Assembly (NCBI GenBank): GCA_047967505.1
Contig: CM106540.1
Length of the DNA: 64,000 bases
DNA from: Dipteris shenzhenensis
Taxonomy: Eukaryota > Polypodiophyta > Polypodiopsida > Gleicheniales
Strand: one strand, 5' to 3'
The first letter of the stretch is position 1, and each line of letters begins with the position of its first letter. The position numbers and the translations under genes were made by a program. Under the pieces are notes generated by a model. That model worked only from the letters and a program-made list of their open reading frames with translations. It made no database searches and had not been told where the DNA came from. Positions 32,126 to 42,869 of the stretch are shown in pieces.

Positions 32126-33385
32126 ATGATGATGAACAAAACACAAGGAAATTTTTCTTTTCTTAGCATAAACGTTCAGGGGCTCTCCAATGATCTTAGG
32201 CCTCTAGTTGTAAAAAGATGACTGAGAACTAATAGACTCAAGCATGACTTCTTAGCCCTTCAAGAAGTCAAAATAGGAGGTGCAAAGTTAAGGTGGCAGT
32301 TAGATCAGATAGATGACAAGAGAAAGTGGATCATAACAAATCATGAAGAAGGAAGAGGGGGCGCAGCTTTGGGTATTATAAATCATCTAGCCCAAGATGT
32401 TGGTAACATTAACACAATTTTTGATAGCCACGGAGTTGGTGTGGACTTCATGCATCCAAATCTTTCTTGCCAAGTGTTTTCCATTTACGCTCCTAACTCC
32501 TTGAGAGACAGAATTTTACTTTGGGATAGAGCTCTTTTATCGGATAATGCCATTCTACTAGGTGATTTTAACATGGTAGAAAGCAGGAGTGACAGATGGA
32601 GCAGCCTGGGCAATGTTATCAAAGGATGTGAACTTATAGCTTGGAATTGAGTTAAAGATCAAGCAACTCTTGTGGATATCATAGAAGACACTTCCTTCAC
32701 TTGGACAAATAATCAAATTGGAGTGCTACATAGGAAAGCCTGCCTTGATGGAGTTTACTGCTCTAGAAAGGTGTTAGATGAGACACTCCACCTCAAAAGT
32801 AGTGCATTAGCCACGCTTCCGCTCTCAGACCATAAACCCGTATGGGTTGAGCTGGATAAAGGTGAAGGGAAGATAACTAGATCTTGGTTCAAGGCCAACC
32901 CCTTCTTTTTTCAGTTGCCCTACGTTAAGGAGAAGGTAGTAAGGATTTGCAACAAAGCTTTTGGGGGCACAGCAAAAATAACAGAAAAATGGATCAGGGC
33001 TACAGATAGAACAAAGATCTTTTTGAAGGCAATAAAGCACAAGGTAGAAAAAACGAGTGACAAGAAAAAAAAATGGAAGACCAGATCAGCACTCTGGAGG
33101 GAGACTCCACTGAGCAGGATCAAGGATTGTTGAGAAAAGCCAAAGATAAGTTAAAAGCGGAAGCAGAGATCTCACCCAAGCAAGCAAAAGTATACACTCG
33201 TGAGTGGTGGGCAGGAAGAGCCGACAGAGCTAATGAGGACATGTTCAGAAGCCTTAGGAAGAAACATGCCAAAGAGAATTTAGATGCTTTATGGGTAGAA
33301 GGCAGACTGGTGCAAGATCATGAAGCAATCATAGAAGTAGTTCACACCCATTTCCAAAAATTAAAGGACCAAACCATCGTTTACT
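32126..33385 (+). pseudogene. LINE ORF2 5' part: APE-type endonuclease and RT linker
   Basis: ORF2 opens with three ATGs at 32,126-32,134. The APE signature follows in one frame: SINVQGL (about 32,165), ALQEVK (Mg-binding Glu, about 32,260), YAPN (about 32,490), LLGDFN (about 32,560) and LSDHKP (about 32,825), which gives the Asp/His pair. TGA codons interrupt at about 32,219 and 32,648, and a frameshift near 33,100 moves the frame to the linker (33,073-33,385, REWWAGRADRAN...). In live elements this domain nicks target DNA. All key residues remain legible, so decay is moderate. Confidence 0.85.
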
Positions 33386-34140
33386 AACCATCCCAAGGCG
33401 TCTGTTGCTATAGCAAATAGAAGCGGAGCTCGAGGGCAACCTTGTCTGATGGATCTCTTTAGAGAGAAGGAAGGAGAGACTTTACCGTTGATCTCTATTT
33501 TCTCTCTGGCCTAACACAGTAGGAGATCTACAAACGAGGTAAAGACCCGGCCCAACCCCCAAGTCCTTTAGTGACGATAGAATAAATCCCCATTCCATCC
33601 TATCATAGGCTTTGTCAAAGACCACTTTTAGGAAACAAATGTCCTGCTGGGTGTCTTCTGCAAGTTCGAGCCCTTCCCAAAGAGTCAAGATGGCTTCCAG
33701 AATATGCCTACCCTGTATGAATCCCTTTTGTTACTCTCTGATCCAAGCCTGCATCTTTGGCCGCAATCTAATGGTGAGTGCTTTTGCAAAAAATTTGTAA
33801 TTGCAGTTCAGCATTGTCAGTGGTCGCCAATTCTTGAGTTCATCCTTTGGACCCCCTTGGGTATTAATTTTATCATTCCTGTATTAATCCTTGGGTCCAA
33901 AAAACCAATTTTTTAGATTCTTTCTAGAGCATTAATAAATAGGCCCCCATAGTATCCCAAAAAGTTTGATAAAACTCTACCGCGGTAATCCATCTTCTCC
34001 TGGCATCTTACCCTTTCACATTTCGTCTATCGTCTCTTTTAACTCTTCTAGGGAGAGGTCCATGTCTAGAAAACTACTATCAAAATTGGATACCTTTTTT
34101 CCCCTGACCCATCTGCATCGAGGGGCCCGCTGCCTCACTT
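33385..34140 (-). pseudogene. Inverted LINE reverse-transcriptase core
   Basis: Read on the minus strand from about 34,110: LSLEELKETIDEM, then KMPGEDGLP (pre-palm), FLKVVFDKAYDRMEWGF (palm A, about 33,640-33,600) and IRQGCPRAPLLFA (finger/palm B, about 33,450). The plus-strand linker that should precede it ends at about 33,375, and the RT thumb that should follow starts at about 34,145, both on the plus strand. So about 750 bp is flipped in place. The roughly 100 residues holding the YADD catalytic motif are missing from both strands, so a deletion accompanied the inversion. Confidence 0.85.
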
Positions 34141-34144
34141 TTTT

Positions 34145-35540
34145 ATGAGTAAAGGCTGCAAGGAAATTAAAAAAGGAGAAGTCTTCGAACTCTTAGGCAT
34201 CCCCATGGGTTTTGGATGCTCAATGAAAGATAGATGGGATTGGGTAATTGATCGACTTAAAGACAAGATAAATAGATGGCAAGGTCTCCAACCAATGCTA
34301 GCTAGAAGGGAGCCTACGGGAGCCTACGGGAAAGATTTTGGTCCAAATTAATAGACTTTTCAGATCTTTCCTGTGGGGAGGGGATGTAGACCACCATAAG
34401 GTTGCCAAGGTAAAGTGGATTTTCTATACAATTCCAAAAGAACTAGGAGGTCTGGGGATAGTAGATGTGGGAAATTCTTCTGCTAGGTTTGTGGGACAGT
34501 GGATCTTAAAATGGTTGGAAGATCCAAGCTCAACTTGGGCCACACTGATACTTAGAAATATCAGAAGAGTCAAGCTTCATAGGTGCAAACATTGGCAAAA
34601 CATCCCGATGGGTACGATTCTTTTTTGCAGAGAAGAATGTGTTGCTAAAGCATCCAACCTGTGGAAGGGTATGTGGGCAGCTTGGGAATCGATGAGACAC
34701 CACATTAGATGGAAGGGGTTTTCAAGGAAGAACGGCACCTTCTGCACAAAGGATTTAATTTGGTTTTCTCTGATCTAGCCAGAAGTAATGTTACGAGATG
34801 AGACTATGAAAGATGCTCTAAGACTCAACAAAAAAGGAATCCGTATTTGGGAGGCCATGTGGAACAGAGAGCAAGGGGATTGGTTGGATAACAAAACTCT
34901 GATGATCGTTTCAACTTAATAGATTTGATGTATTGCTACTACAGGAGAGACAAAGACTATGCCACTATGGACCAGGGACTCTCTCTCCCGTGGATGGGCG
35001 AAAGATTGCAACCCTCTACCAAAGAATTTAGATGGGCAAGTCAAAATTAGTTACACTCAGTCCCTATTTGGGTTGAAGGACAAGAGGAACTGATTAAAAA
35101 GCTCAATCTGAAGTGGCACAAAAGAGATTTAGAAGAGGTGTGGACTAGAAGATTTACAAAAGTTTGGGATAAGGATGTCCTTGGGAAACAGTCATGCTTG
35201 CTTTGGCTAATTCTGCAGCAAGGAGTTTGGACAACCAAGCGAGCGTTAAGAATCGATCAAGGAGACGGTTTATGCAAATGGTGCTGCAGAGATTTTCAAG
35301 ACATTCCTCACCTCTTCCTCAACTGTAGTTTCTCTAGATTTCTGTGGGATATGGACCATGGCGTACAAACATCTTGCCTTTTTTTGTTCAATTACACGTA
35401 TCTGCTGTAGGAGACACTCCGAGTAGAGCCCATCAAACTGGAATGTCATTCGTAGTTCTGCTATTTGGACCATTTGGGTTCAAAGGTGCAATAAAGTTTT
35501 TAACAATGTTCATGTGGATGCTAATGAGGTTTTACTGAAT
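34145..35540 (+). pseudogene. LINE ORF2 3' part: RT thumb and zf-RVT
   Basis: Plus strand resumes with GEVFELLGIPMGF, then a frame break caused by a 10-bp tandem duplication (AGCCTACGGG at 34,311-34,330). Next come FRSFLWGGDVDHHKVAKVKW (34,350-34,430) and the long connector to 34,778. A zf-RVT finger at about 35,265-35,345 reads CKWCCRDFQDIPHLFLNCSFS. Stops occur near 34,778, 34,918 and 35,408. This region normally contacts template RNA and completes ORF2. Confidence 0.85.
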
Positions 35541-36471
35541 TTATGGATGAACACAAGAACAAGGTGAAAACCTCCAGAAGATCAAACAACTCCATCTGTA
35601 GGTGTTAGAGTGTTTCAAGAAGGAGGAAAAGATGGCTAAAGATGAAGCTGCACTTCTGGCGCAAATGCAATCCCTGGTGGACAAGGAGACACCAGAGGAT
35701 GAGGACCCCAACCATGCGCTACAACAACAATTCCAAGTAGCTACCCTCCAGACACCCGCAGCCAATTTGCCCGCCCATCCCCATAGCTCCCCGTTGCTTC
35801 TACCCTCTAAGACTCTCCCTGTTGCTTCTACCCGCTCTCCTACTGAGAGACCAACTTCGACTAGTTTTTTGGTGTGTACAATCGCCCTCTGTAAGCTCCC
35901 CGCAATCCTTTATACCCACCATCCGTGCAAGAAGCTTTTAAAAGACCGGTGTCTAGGTTCGACCCATCAAGTGCCACGTACAAGATTATGCATGAAGAGA
36001 CGACTTGTCCTGAATCCACTTCTAAACGCAAAACAAAGAACAGTTGCCCCCATCCTTTCATCCCAGGGATGATTGTGCTCAAAGTTACTTCACGTTTCGT
36101 GCCAAAAGAGGAGCCTCTGGAAGAGGTAAAATGATTCATGACGATTGCTCAGCGTTCCCTCTTACATCTACTCTATTATAGAGCTACCGCTTCAGCTGTT
36201 CTGACTCACTATTTTAGTTTCTGCAACGGTTGCCTTAACGGTTTTGTTAGCTACAGCATTTCAGCTGACATGCAGCAGTAACTTTTTAGTACTTCGAATA
36301 TCTGGTTAAGTATACCCTCCATTGTATCTCACAAGGGTATGTTCTAAGAAGTTCTATAACTTGACTTGACATTTTGATATTATTAATATAAACCCTCATT
36401 TTGGGGGGGGGGGGGAACATGATGATTAATGAAAAAGGCCTCTCCAATGTACATGTAGCTCAAAAAAAAAT
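35541..36471 (+). other. LINE 3' region with proline-rich tail and A-rich end
   Basis: An open frame at 35,602-36,072 is acidic then Pro/Ser/Thr-rich. A second piece (about 35,925-36,134) ends in a short acidic tail. A G13 homopolymer sits at about 36,402-36,414, and the A-rich tail at about 36,459-36,475 is typical of plant L1 3' ends. Whether the proline-rich frame belonged to the LINE or was transduced cannot be decided. Confidence 0.5.
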
Positions 36472-36474
36472 AAA

Positions 36475-37210
36475 GGACAAGTCTGTATGCTAGATAGGAT
36501 GCGCACATGCCTAGTGTTTCCTATCTTATCCTAAACTTTTTAGCTCAAATCCTTGTCGCCTCGGTAAATTTCTTAGTTCAAATACTTGTCACCTTGGTAC
36601 AAACCAAGTAACCATGCAACAACGTTCAACTTAGGCCTAGTGATTCCTTCACCTAGATAGTTGAATGTCCATAACCCTACCGAAGAAAATAAATTTACCA
36701 CATCGTGTGGAGATGGAGGCCTCTTTTATAGTGGCTATTTCACCGCCTGTGGCATAGAGGCTAGCTACATAGCAAGATGCAGTGTGCAAAATGCAAGATG
36801 CAAGTTGCAAGTCTGAATCGATTGACTTTGGATGCCATTGTTTACGAGTGAGTGCCTTGCTTTGCTTGCCTAGCAATGAGTGGCAAACTTCTTCTAAGAT
36901 TCTTGAATGGTGCATCTAGTGGCACAACCCCGTGGCTCAGTAAGACGATCACACTAGGTAGTAGCGTCGTGGCAATCCCTTTCAAGCAACTAGAGCCTAC
37001 ATTGCTTCGAGGTTTATTTCGTAGCGAATGCGAATTGTTACTCCGATGCAAAAGTGCATGTGCCAATCTATCTCCAATAAGCAACTCAGGCGTGGTTAGG
37101 TAACTCCAAATTGGGTAACTCCACAAGCCAATGTGAATTTGAACTTGCCCTTTGAGAATCCTTCTTTTCGAGGTTTACGTTCTTGTGGAGGAAGCAGAGA
37201 GTGGAGAGAA
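36475..37210. other. Upstream region of the asparaginase gene
   Basis: About 0.74 kb between the LINE A-tail and the asparaginase start codon. It should contain promoter and 5' UTR. I could not pick a convincing TATA box. No separate gene was seen. Confidence 0.4.
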
Positions 37211-38575
37211 ATGGGGTGGGCAATCGCACTTCACGGTGGAGCTGGGGCCATTCCTCAAGAGATGTCGGTCGAGCTCAAGCAGACTGTCGAGTCTTCACTC
37301 CAAGAATGCCTTCACATCGGGGTCTCGGCATTGCAAGCATCCCGTTCGGCTCTGGACGTTGCAGAGCTCGTGGTAAGTGAAAAGTCTTAATCCTTTTGGC
37401 CACGGCTGCACAGGCTGCTTCTCCAACTCGGAAATTATCTAGGTTGCTTACAACCGAATTCGGAGGCTCGATCTTCTGCCCTCGGATGTCTAAATATAAT
37501 CGCTCTGTAAATCGAGAATAGGTCAGGGCTCTCGAAAACAACCCTATCTTCAATGCGGGGAAAGGCTCTGTCTTGACTACAAGCGAAACTGTTGAGATGG
37601 AGGCGTGTATTATGGATGGGGTGACTCGGCACTGTGGAGCAGTTTCTGGTTTGTCGACCGTGGTGAATCCCATCTCGCTGGCAAGGTTGGTAATGGAGAA
37701 GACCCCTCACATCTACCTGGCGTTTGATGGGGCCGAAGAATTCGCAAGACAACAGGTATCACCCATGGAGCTTACAGTGATGGCTATCTATTTGAGTCGA
37801 TTTGCAAATTTTGTGTTAGGCGCTTGATGTGTGATTTGCAGGGCGTTGAATTGGCTGATCCTAGTCATTTCATCACTGAGAAAAGGATCGAGCAAGTTCG
37901 AGCAGCCCGCAGTAAGCAGGTGTGTGTGCGTGTGTATTGTAATTGCACAGTCGTTAACTACACACATAAAACACACAGATGTTTCATTTGATCATTAGTT
38001 TGTTTCTACTGAGGATATTACTTAGGCTTGCACTCGTCCATGTCTTTGATCATTAGTTTGTTCTATTACAGATGGATTCAAAGCCTGCTGAAAACCCAGC
38101 AATTCACTCTAATGAATATACAGCTGCACCTGCAGTAGGGAACAAAGCAGCTTTCTCTGACAATAACGTTGGTGGAGAGACAGTTGGTTGTGTCGTGGTT
38201 GACAAACTCGGGCACTGTGCAGCAGCCACGTCGACTGGTGGTTTCACCAATAAAATGGTAGGTAGAATCGGGGACACACCCATTGTAGGGGCAGGAAACT
38301 ACGCTAATCACCTTTGTGCAGTGTCTGCTACTGGAATAGGAGAGTACATAATTCGAGCCACTGTAGCTCGTGAAGTGGCAGCAATTATGGAATATAAAGG
38401 GGCTTCTCTCACTGAGGCTGTGGATGAAGTGATTGAAAGAAGGCTAGAGAAGGGTACAGGAGGACTTATTGCAGTCTCAAGAACTGGGGACTTAGCAATG
38501 GCATTCAACACGACAGGAATGTATAGAGCAGCTGCCGATGAGAGTGGCCACTCTGTAATTGGAATATGGCATTGA
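37211..38575 (+). CDS. Isoaspartyl peptidase / L-asparaginase (Ntn hydrolase), 4 exons
   Basis: Exons 37,211-37,372, 37,522-37,755, 37,842-37,919 and 38,072-38,575 have GT-AG introns, all in phase 0, and give 325 residues, close to the usual ~315-325 of plant type-2 asparaginases. Landmarks: HGGAG (residues 8-12), NAGKG (65-69), CGAVSGL (92-98), the autocleavage site before Thr195 in GGE-TVGC, ATSTGG (210-215), GRIGDTP (222-228) with Arg223 and Asp226, and TGIGE (245-249). The precursor self-cleaves to expose Thr195 as N-terminal nucleophile. The alpha2beta2 enzyme hydrolyses asparagine and beta-aspartyl dipeptides, serving nitrogen remobilisation and removal of isoaspartyl products. No signal peptide is seen, so it is probably cytosolic. 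The start is the first ATG, directly before the conserved [10 protein letters not shown] strand. No stops or frameshifts: the only intact gene here. Whether it is K+-dependent cannot be told by eye. Confidence 0.95.
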
Positions 38576-38657
38576 CGATATGCTTTGCCATTTGTGTGCC
38601 CAAGTATACCAATGAAGGGTAATTTGAGAATTGTTAGCAATCGAGACCATATTATTA

Positions 38658-38663
38658 AAATAA
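38658..38663 (+). terminator. Polyadenylation signal AATAAA
   Basis: AATAAA lies 83 bp after the asparaginase stop codon, in a T/A-rich context. Confidence 0.5.
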
Positions 38664-38664
38664 A

Positions 38665-40370
38665 GATTTTAGACACTTCATTATTAAAAGACTCATTATA
38701 ATCTTGGTTCATGACTAAATGTTTCATTTGAAAGACCCCTGTTTTTAAATTGAGATATTTTGAGCTTTTCATGTTTCTTTTTTTCTCCCTTAAGGCCTTT
38801 TGCATTATAAACTGGTGATAGTTATTGCTTGTCCCACGTTGAACTCACATCTATCAGATGCCAGCGATCATTGTTTACTTTATGGAACTAGTGACTCGTG
38901 TGTTCTGTTTATTTGACTGCAGCTGTATTACCCTGGCAGAAGCTATGTTGATCAACCTTTCTAACGTTAACGCCCTTATTGAGCATTGAATTGTTCACAT
39001 TTTCACCAGGAAAACAAGGAACCAGACCCTTCACAATAAGTTAACCTGGATTCTCAAATTGTTGAAACAAAGGAGCTTGACTGAGAACTAATATAAGGTA
39101 AATAGAACGTCTTTATGATGGACCCAACAAAGGATTGTAGAGGGCTTGAAGCTAATCTGCAACTACAACCTGGCATACAACGATCCTGTATGGTCATTGT
39201 TTTGCCCCTAAGAAAAACATTGATGTCCTCTTTGAACTCTAGCTTAACGATGACTCCAAAGCTCCTCCATCAATAACATTTTTCCAGCAACATGCCAAAG
39301 AGGCAACTTGAGTAATAATTAAGCACTTGGATCAACACATAATGCATTTTCAATCAATGCATACTGTGTATTTACTTCTAGCTTTGCCACAGTTACTTCT
39401 AGCTTTGCCACAGGTGTTGCCTCCAAACGACATCATCCATTCTCCATCAACATGTAAGGAGGCAACCTAAGTAATAATTGAGCATTTTAATCAACGCATA
39501 ATATTACTGCAGGACTAAAAGAAGGCAACTTTTGAAAGGGCAACATGCTTTGTCGGATTTTCTACATGAAAAGGACTTAAATGCATGCATAGAAGAACCA
39601 AGTGAAATCATTAAGCCCTAGTTGTTTAGAATGATTCAAATGAGTTAATTCATTAAGTCCAACAAGGCTTTTGGAACTTGGGACTCTTGAATTGTGAAGG
39701 GTTGGACTTGTGAAGATTTGTGCTTCAAGATTAGAGTGTTTACATCAGACACACATAGATGATGGCATGAAAGCTGATATTATCAAAATTTTATAGGAGC
39801 TCTTGTGAGATATCTAGATGGACCACCATATTCCTTCATCAATGTCTTGTATTATAATGATAGATACAAATTGACAAGTTTCAAGCATAAAAAAGAAGGA
39901 ATACAAAAAATCTAACTATTTAAAAAAGAGGAGATGTTGGCCCGACATGATGATAGTTGTCAATTTGTCCCAAATGTATAACATATATAGCCCCACCAAG
40001 GGAGCATACTAGCTCATCTCTAATCCACCCATTTGTTTTGGCTCACTATTGTTGATCAACCTATGCTTTTAGATTACTATTTTGAGAGCATATCTTTAAA
40101 AAATTTAACTTACTGTGAAGAGCCATTTGTTTTTGCTAAGAATACTATGGATGCATGAATATTTAGTTTAACCTAGGAGACAAATTGCAAGGACTAATCG
40201 TGTCACCTTATTTAAGAAGAGGGTTAAGAGCCATTTATTTTTACCAAGAATACCATGGTTGCATATGTTATTGAATAGTGAGTCTAAACTAACGAGATAA
40301 TTTCAAGGATTAATGACATCATCTTACTTGAGAAAGGGCTTCACACAATTGACTTGGAAAGTAATTTCAT
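38665..40370. other. Intergenic, no gene seen
   Basis: About 1.7 kb. Only short local repeats are visible (TACTTCTAGCTTTGCCACAG twice at about 39,373-39,410; CAAG..AATACCATGG-type phrases near 40,138 and 40,245). Confidence 0.5.
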
Positions 40371-40588
40371 GGGAATCAAGCATGGAGGAAGAAGCAAGAG
40401 AGCAAGTAGCTATTACACCACAAAAATTCTTGTGAATTGAGACATTATATAAGTCTTACAAGGCAATTGCTTGATTGATGGGAATCAAGCATGGAGGAAG
40501 AAGCAAGAGAGCAAGTAGCTATTACACCACAAAAATTCTTGTGAATTGAGACATTATATAAGTCTTACAAGGCAATTGCTTGATTGAA
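40371..40588 (+). repeat. Perfect 109-bp tandem duplication
   Basis: GGGAATCAAGCATGGAGGAAG... to ...GGCAATTGCTTGATTGAT at 40,371-40,479 is repeated head to tail from 40,480. I saw no mismatch between units, so the duplication is recent or, if this is an assembly, possibly artefactual. Confidence 0.9.
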
Positions 40589-41250
40589 ATTGATATATTT
40601 TGATCAAGGAAAAATTAGATTATATATATAAATGTCCTGTTTGTCAAAGTTGATGAGTGTCTTAAGGTAGATTAAAATGGTATAGTAATATTTATATCCT
40701 ATATGCTCCAATTTTTTGTCATACATTTAATTTCAAGGCATTTCATCAACATTACCTTGAGTACTTGAGACTCATGTCTCATTACAATTACATAAGCACG
40801 TTAGTATAAAAATATAAATAGAAGGGCTCGGTAAGAGGTGGGGATCAATAGTACTTTACAATTACACAAAGGACCATAGTAGTAGCATAAAATTATTAGA
40901 AGAAGGCTAGTGAGCGGTGGGAATTAATAATACTTTACACTTTTATCCTATTTAAACATATCCATCCTCACGGATAAATCGAGGTGTAGCAAGCTTTTGG
41001 CAAGCTTCTATTTTTTTTTGACTTGTAGTTTATTTCAAGATAACTGTTGAGCTCTGAGGGTTTGGGGTTTGGGGTCGGCTTTGGTGTTCGTGCGTGACGG
41101 TGTTGTGTCAATTTATGCTTGAAGGTAGTGAGTTGCCTTCTCACCTTCTTGGGAACTCAGGTAGTGATCTTGGAAACTCAGTGTATGCATGAGGGTAGTG
41201 ATCTTGGTGAAGCGCCCCTGTGGTCATGATGATTCAGAGCCTTAGATCAG

Positions 41251-41770
41251 GTGATGCAAATGAGTGACGGTAAGGGAGATACTTCAAGATTTGAGAACTG
41301 TGAAGAACGAGAGGCTCAAGTGTGTGTGTCATCTAGGCCGGCAGGGCAGGAGCTGCCCTCTTTTGCGGAAGTGCTTTCTAAGAAGTTGGCTGGACAATTT
41401 TCGACGCTTGATACGAAGAGGCAAAAAAGATGGTTCATGCAGGGGCAGGCAAAAGGTCCAGAGAGATCGCTCGCAAGCCACGGTTTGAGTGTAGAAGGAG
41501 ACACGCAGTTGTGTGCAAGCTTGGGTTGGATGCAGTCGAGCTGGAGTTGGTTCGCCTAGCTAAATGTGGAGTATACTCTTTCTTTATTGGGCGTGTTCCA
41601 TTGTTTGATGACTTGAGGAGCTTCTCTCCTACGAATGCGATATTCGTCCCTCAGGATATTCGGCCAAATTTCTGGGGAAGGGCTTCTTCCTTGTTAGATT
41701 TGCTTCTGAGATGCTATGGGATGAGGTGGTTGATAGGACTTTTTGGCCTGCCATGAGGAGGCCTAAGTGA
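41251..41770 (+). pseudogene. LINE ORF1 (DUF4283-like) relic
   Basis: SFAEVLSKKLAGQF (about 41,360) is followed, after frame changes, by ARKPRFECRRRHAV and then GKGFFLVRFASEMLWDEVVD (about 41,676-41,735). The last matches the beta-strand pattern of DUF4283 domains in plant LINE ORF1 and related gag-like proteins. No zinc knuckle or ORF2 is attached. A decayed fragment unrelated in position to the 30.8-36.5 kb LINE. Confidence 0.5.
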
Positions 41771-42061
41771 AGGCAACGTTTTCTGGAGAAGCGAAAATAG
41801 AGAATTTATAAATTCATTTATCCACGGAGTATTTGGATGCATACCCGAGGTTTTTCTTGGATTATTTGGACAGTTATTGGTGCATAGTTGCATGTTGACA
41901 AGCGTCCAGCATGGTTTTTCTGTTGCCCTTCATGCATTTTCTTCTATTGCTGCTCCGGATTTGCAGCTCCATTTTGCTGTTGTTTGCCACTCAGCTCGAT
42001 TCACTGCTTCCATTTTGCCTCCTCAGATATCATCTCCAGGATTGAGGCTTGCATTTCTACT

Positions 42062-42290
42062 GGTTGATGCGGTTGCTAACTAGATTTGCTTATCTCTGTG
42101 AGTGTTTGGATGCTCAAGAAGCTTTGATTTTGCCTGCCTATATTGCACTTCTGCTGGTTGATGCAGTTGCTAACTTGATTTGCTCATCTCTGTGAGTGTT
42201 TGGATGTTCAAGGAGCTTCGATTTTGCCTGCCTATATTGCAGTTCTGATGGTTGATGCACTGCTAACTTGATGTGCTTATCTCTATGAGT
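42062..42290 (+). repeat. 94-bp tandem repeat, about 2.4 units
   Basis: GGTTGATGC...GTTGCTAACT...GTGAGTGTTTGGATG...TGCCTGCCTATATTGCA begins at 42,062, 42,156 and 42,250, exactly 94 bp apart, with few substitutions. The third unit decays after about 45 bp. Confidence 0.9.
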
Positions 42291-42479
42291 TCTTCCACTT
42301 ATCAGGCTCAATTTCCATGCTGCTTGGTGATCCACATTGCTGTTGCGAAGGAGTAAAACATCAACCGCACACAACCTTCAGCACATAATTCCGTTGAGGT
42401 GTGAACTTTTTGTTTTTGGTGAGTGACCATGACTTTCTATTCCAAATTGTTTGGACTCCGTCCAAATGTATTCACTATA

Positions 42480-42869
42480 GGAAATTGTAAGCGGTGCTAA
42501 GAAAGAATGAACGAAAACAAAAGCATGTATGCAGTAGTATTAGCCAACAGTAGAACGCTGATCAGATAGGCATACAATCAGAGAACCCTCAGCGGGTATA
42601 TAACATCTCTCCCTTCCTGTTGATTCTGCATCTAGCCTGCGCTCCAAGTTTGGCTGCCTGCTCCTGCATGCGGCCATGCTAACTCAACTACCTAATTTAC
42701 CAAACAAACTACACTCCCACCCAGCAGATAACTCAAATGAGTTGTCTTATTACAATCGTTTTATTTCAAAGCTCCTACCTAGTGTCAACACTCACACACT
42801 ACCTACTATGTGCTCATATGAGTTGTCTGCTGTTACAACAAATTTTATGTTGGCTGCTCAAAATCAACA
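42480..42869 (-). mobile_element. 3' LTR of the minus-strand copia element (outer edge approximate)
   Basis: On the minus strand GGGTGGGAG (polypurine tract) is followed by TGTTGATTTTGAGC, the LTR start at about 42,869. The pol frame ends a few codons inside the LTR, as is common in copia. A TATA-like TTATATAC lies near 42,600. The outer end was not located precisely. Confidence 0.6.

Larger units (their letters stand above)
30780..36471 (+). mobile_element. Degenerate L1-type LINE with inverted RT core
   Basis: In order on the plus strand: ORF1 with a DUF4283-like domain and zinc knuckle, ORF2 endonuclease, a block of reverse transcriptase on the minus strand (about 33,385-34,140), the RT C-terminal region, a zf-RVT finger, a proline-rich tail and an A-rich 3' end (CTCAAAAAAAAATAAAGG, about 36,459). 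The 5' limit is uncertain. The target-site duplication was not identified. L1 LINEs copy themselves by target-primed reverse transcription. Stops, frameshifts and the inversion make this copy inactive. Confidence 0.85.

Noticed and set aside
38308-38805. 165-residue minus-strand open frame
   Set aside because: Antisense to exon 4 of the asparaginase gene, which has full motif support.
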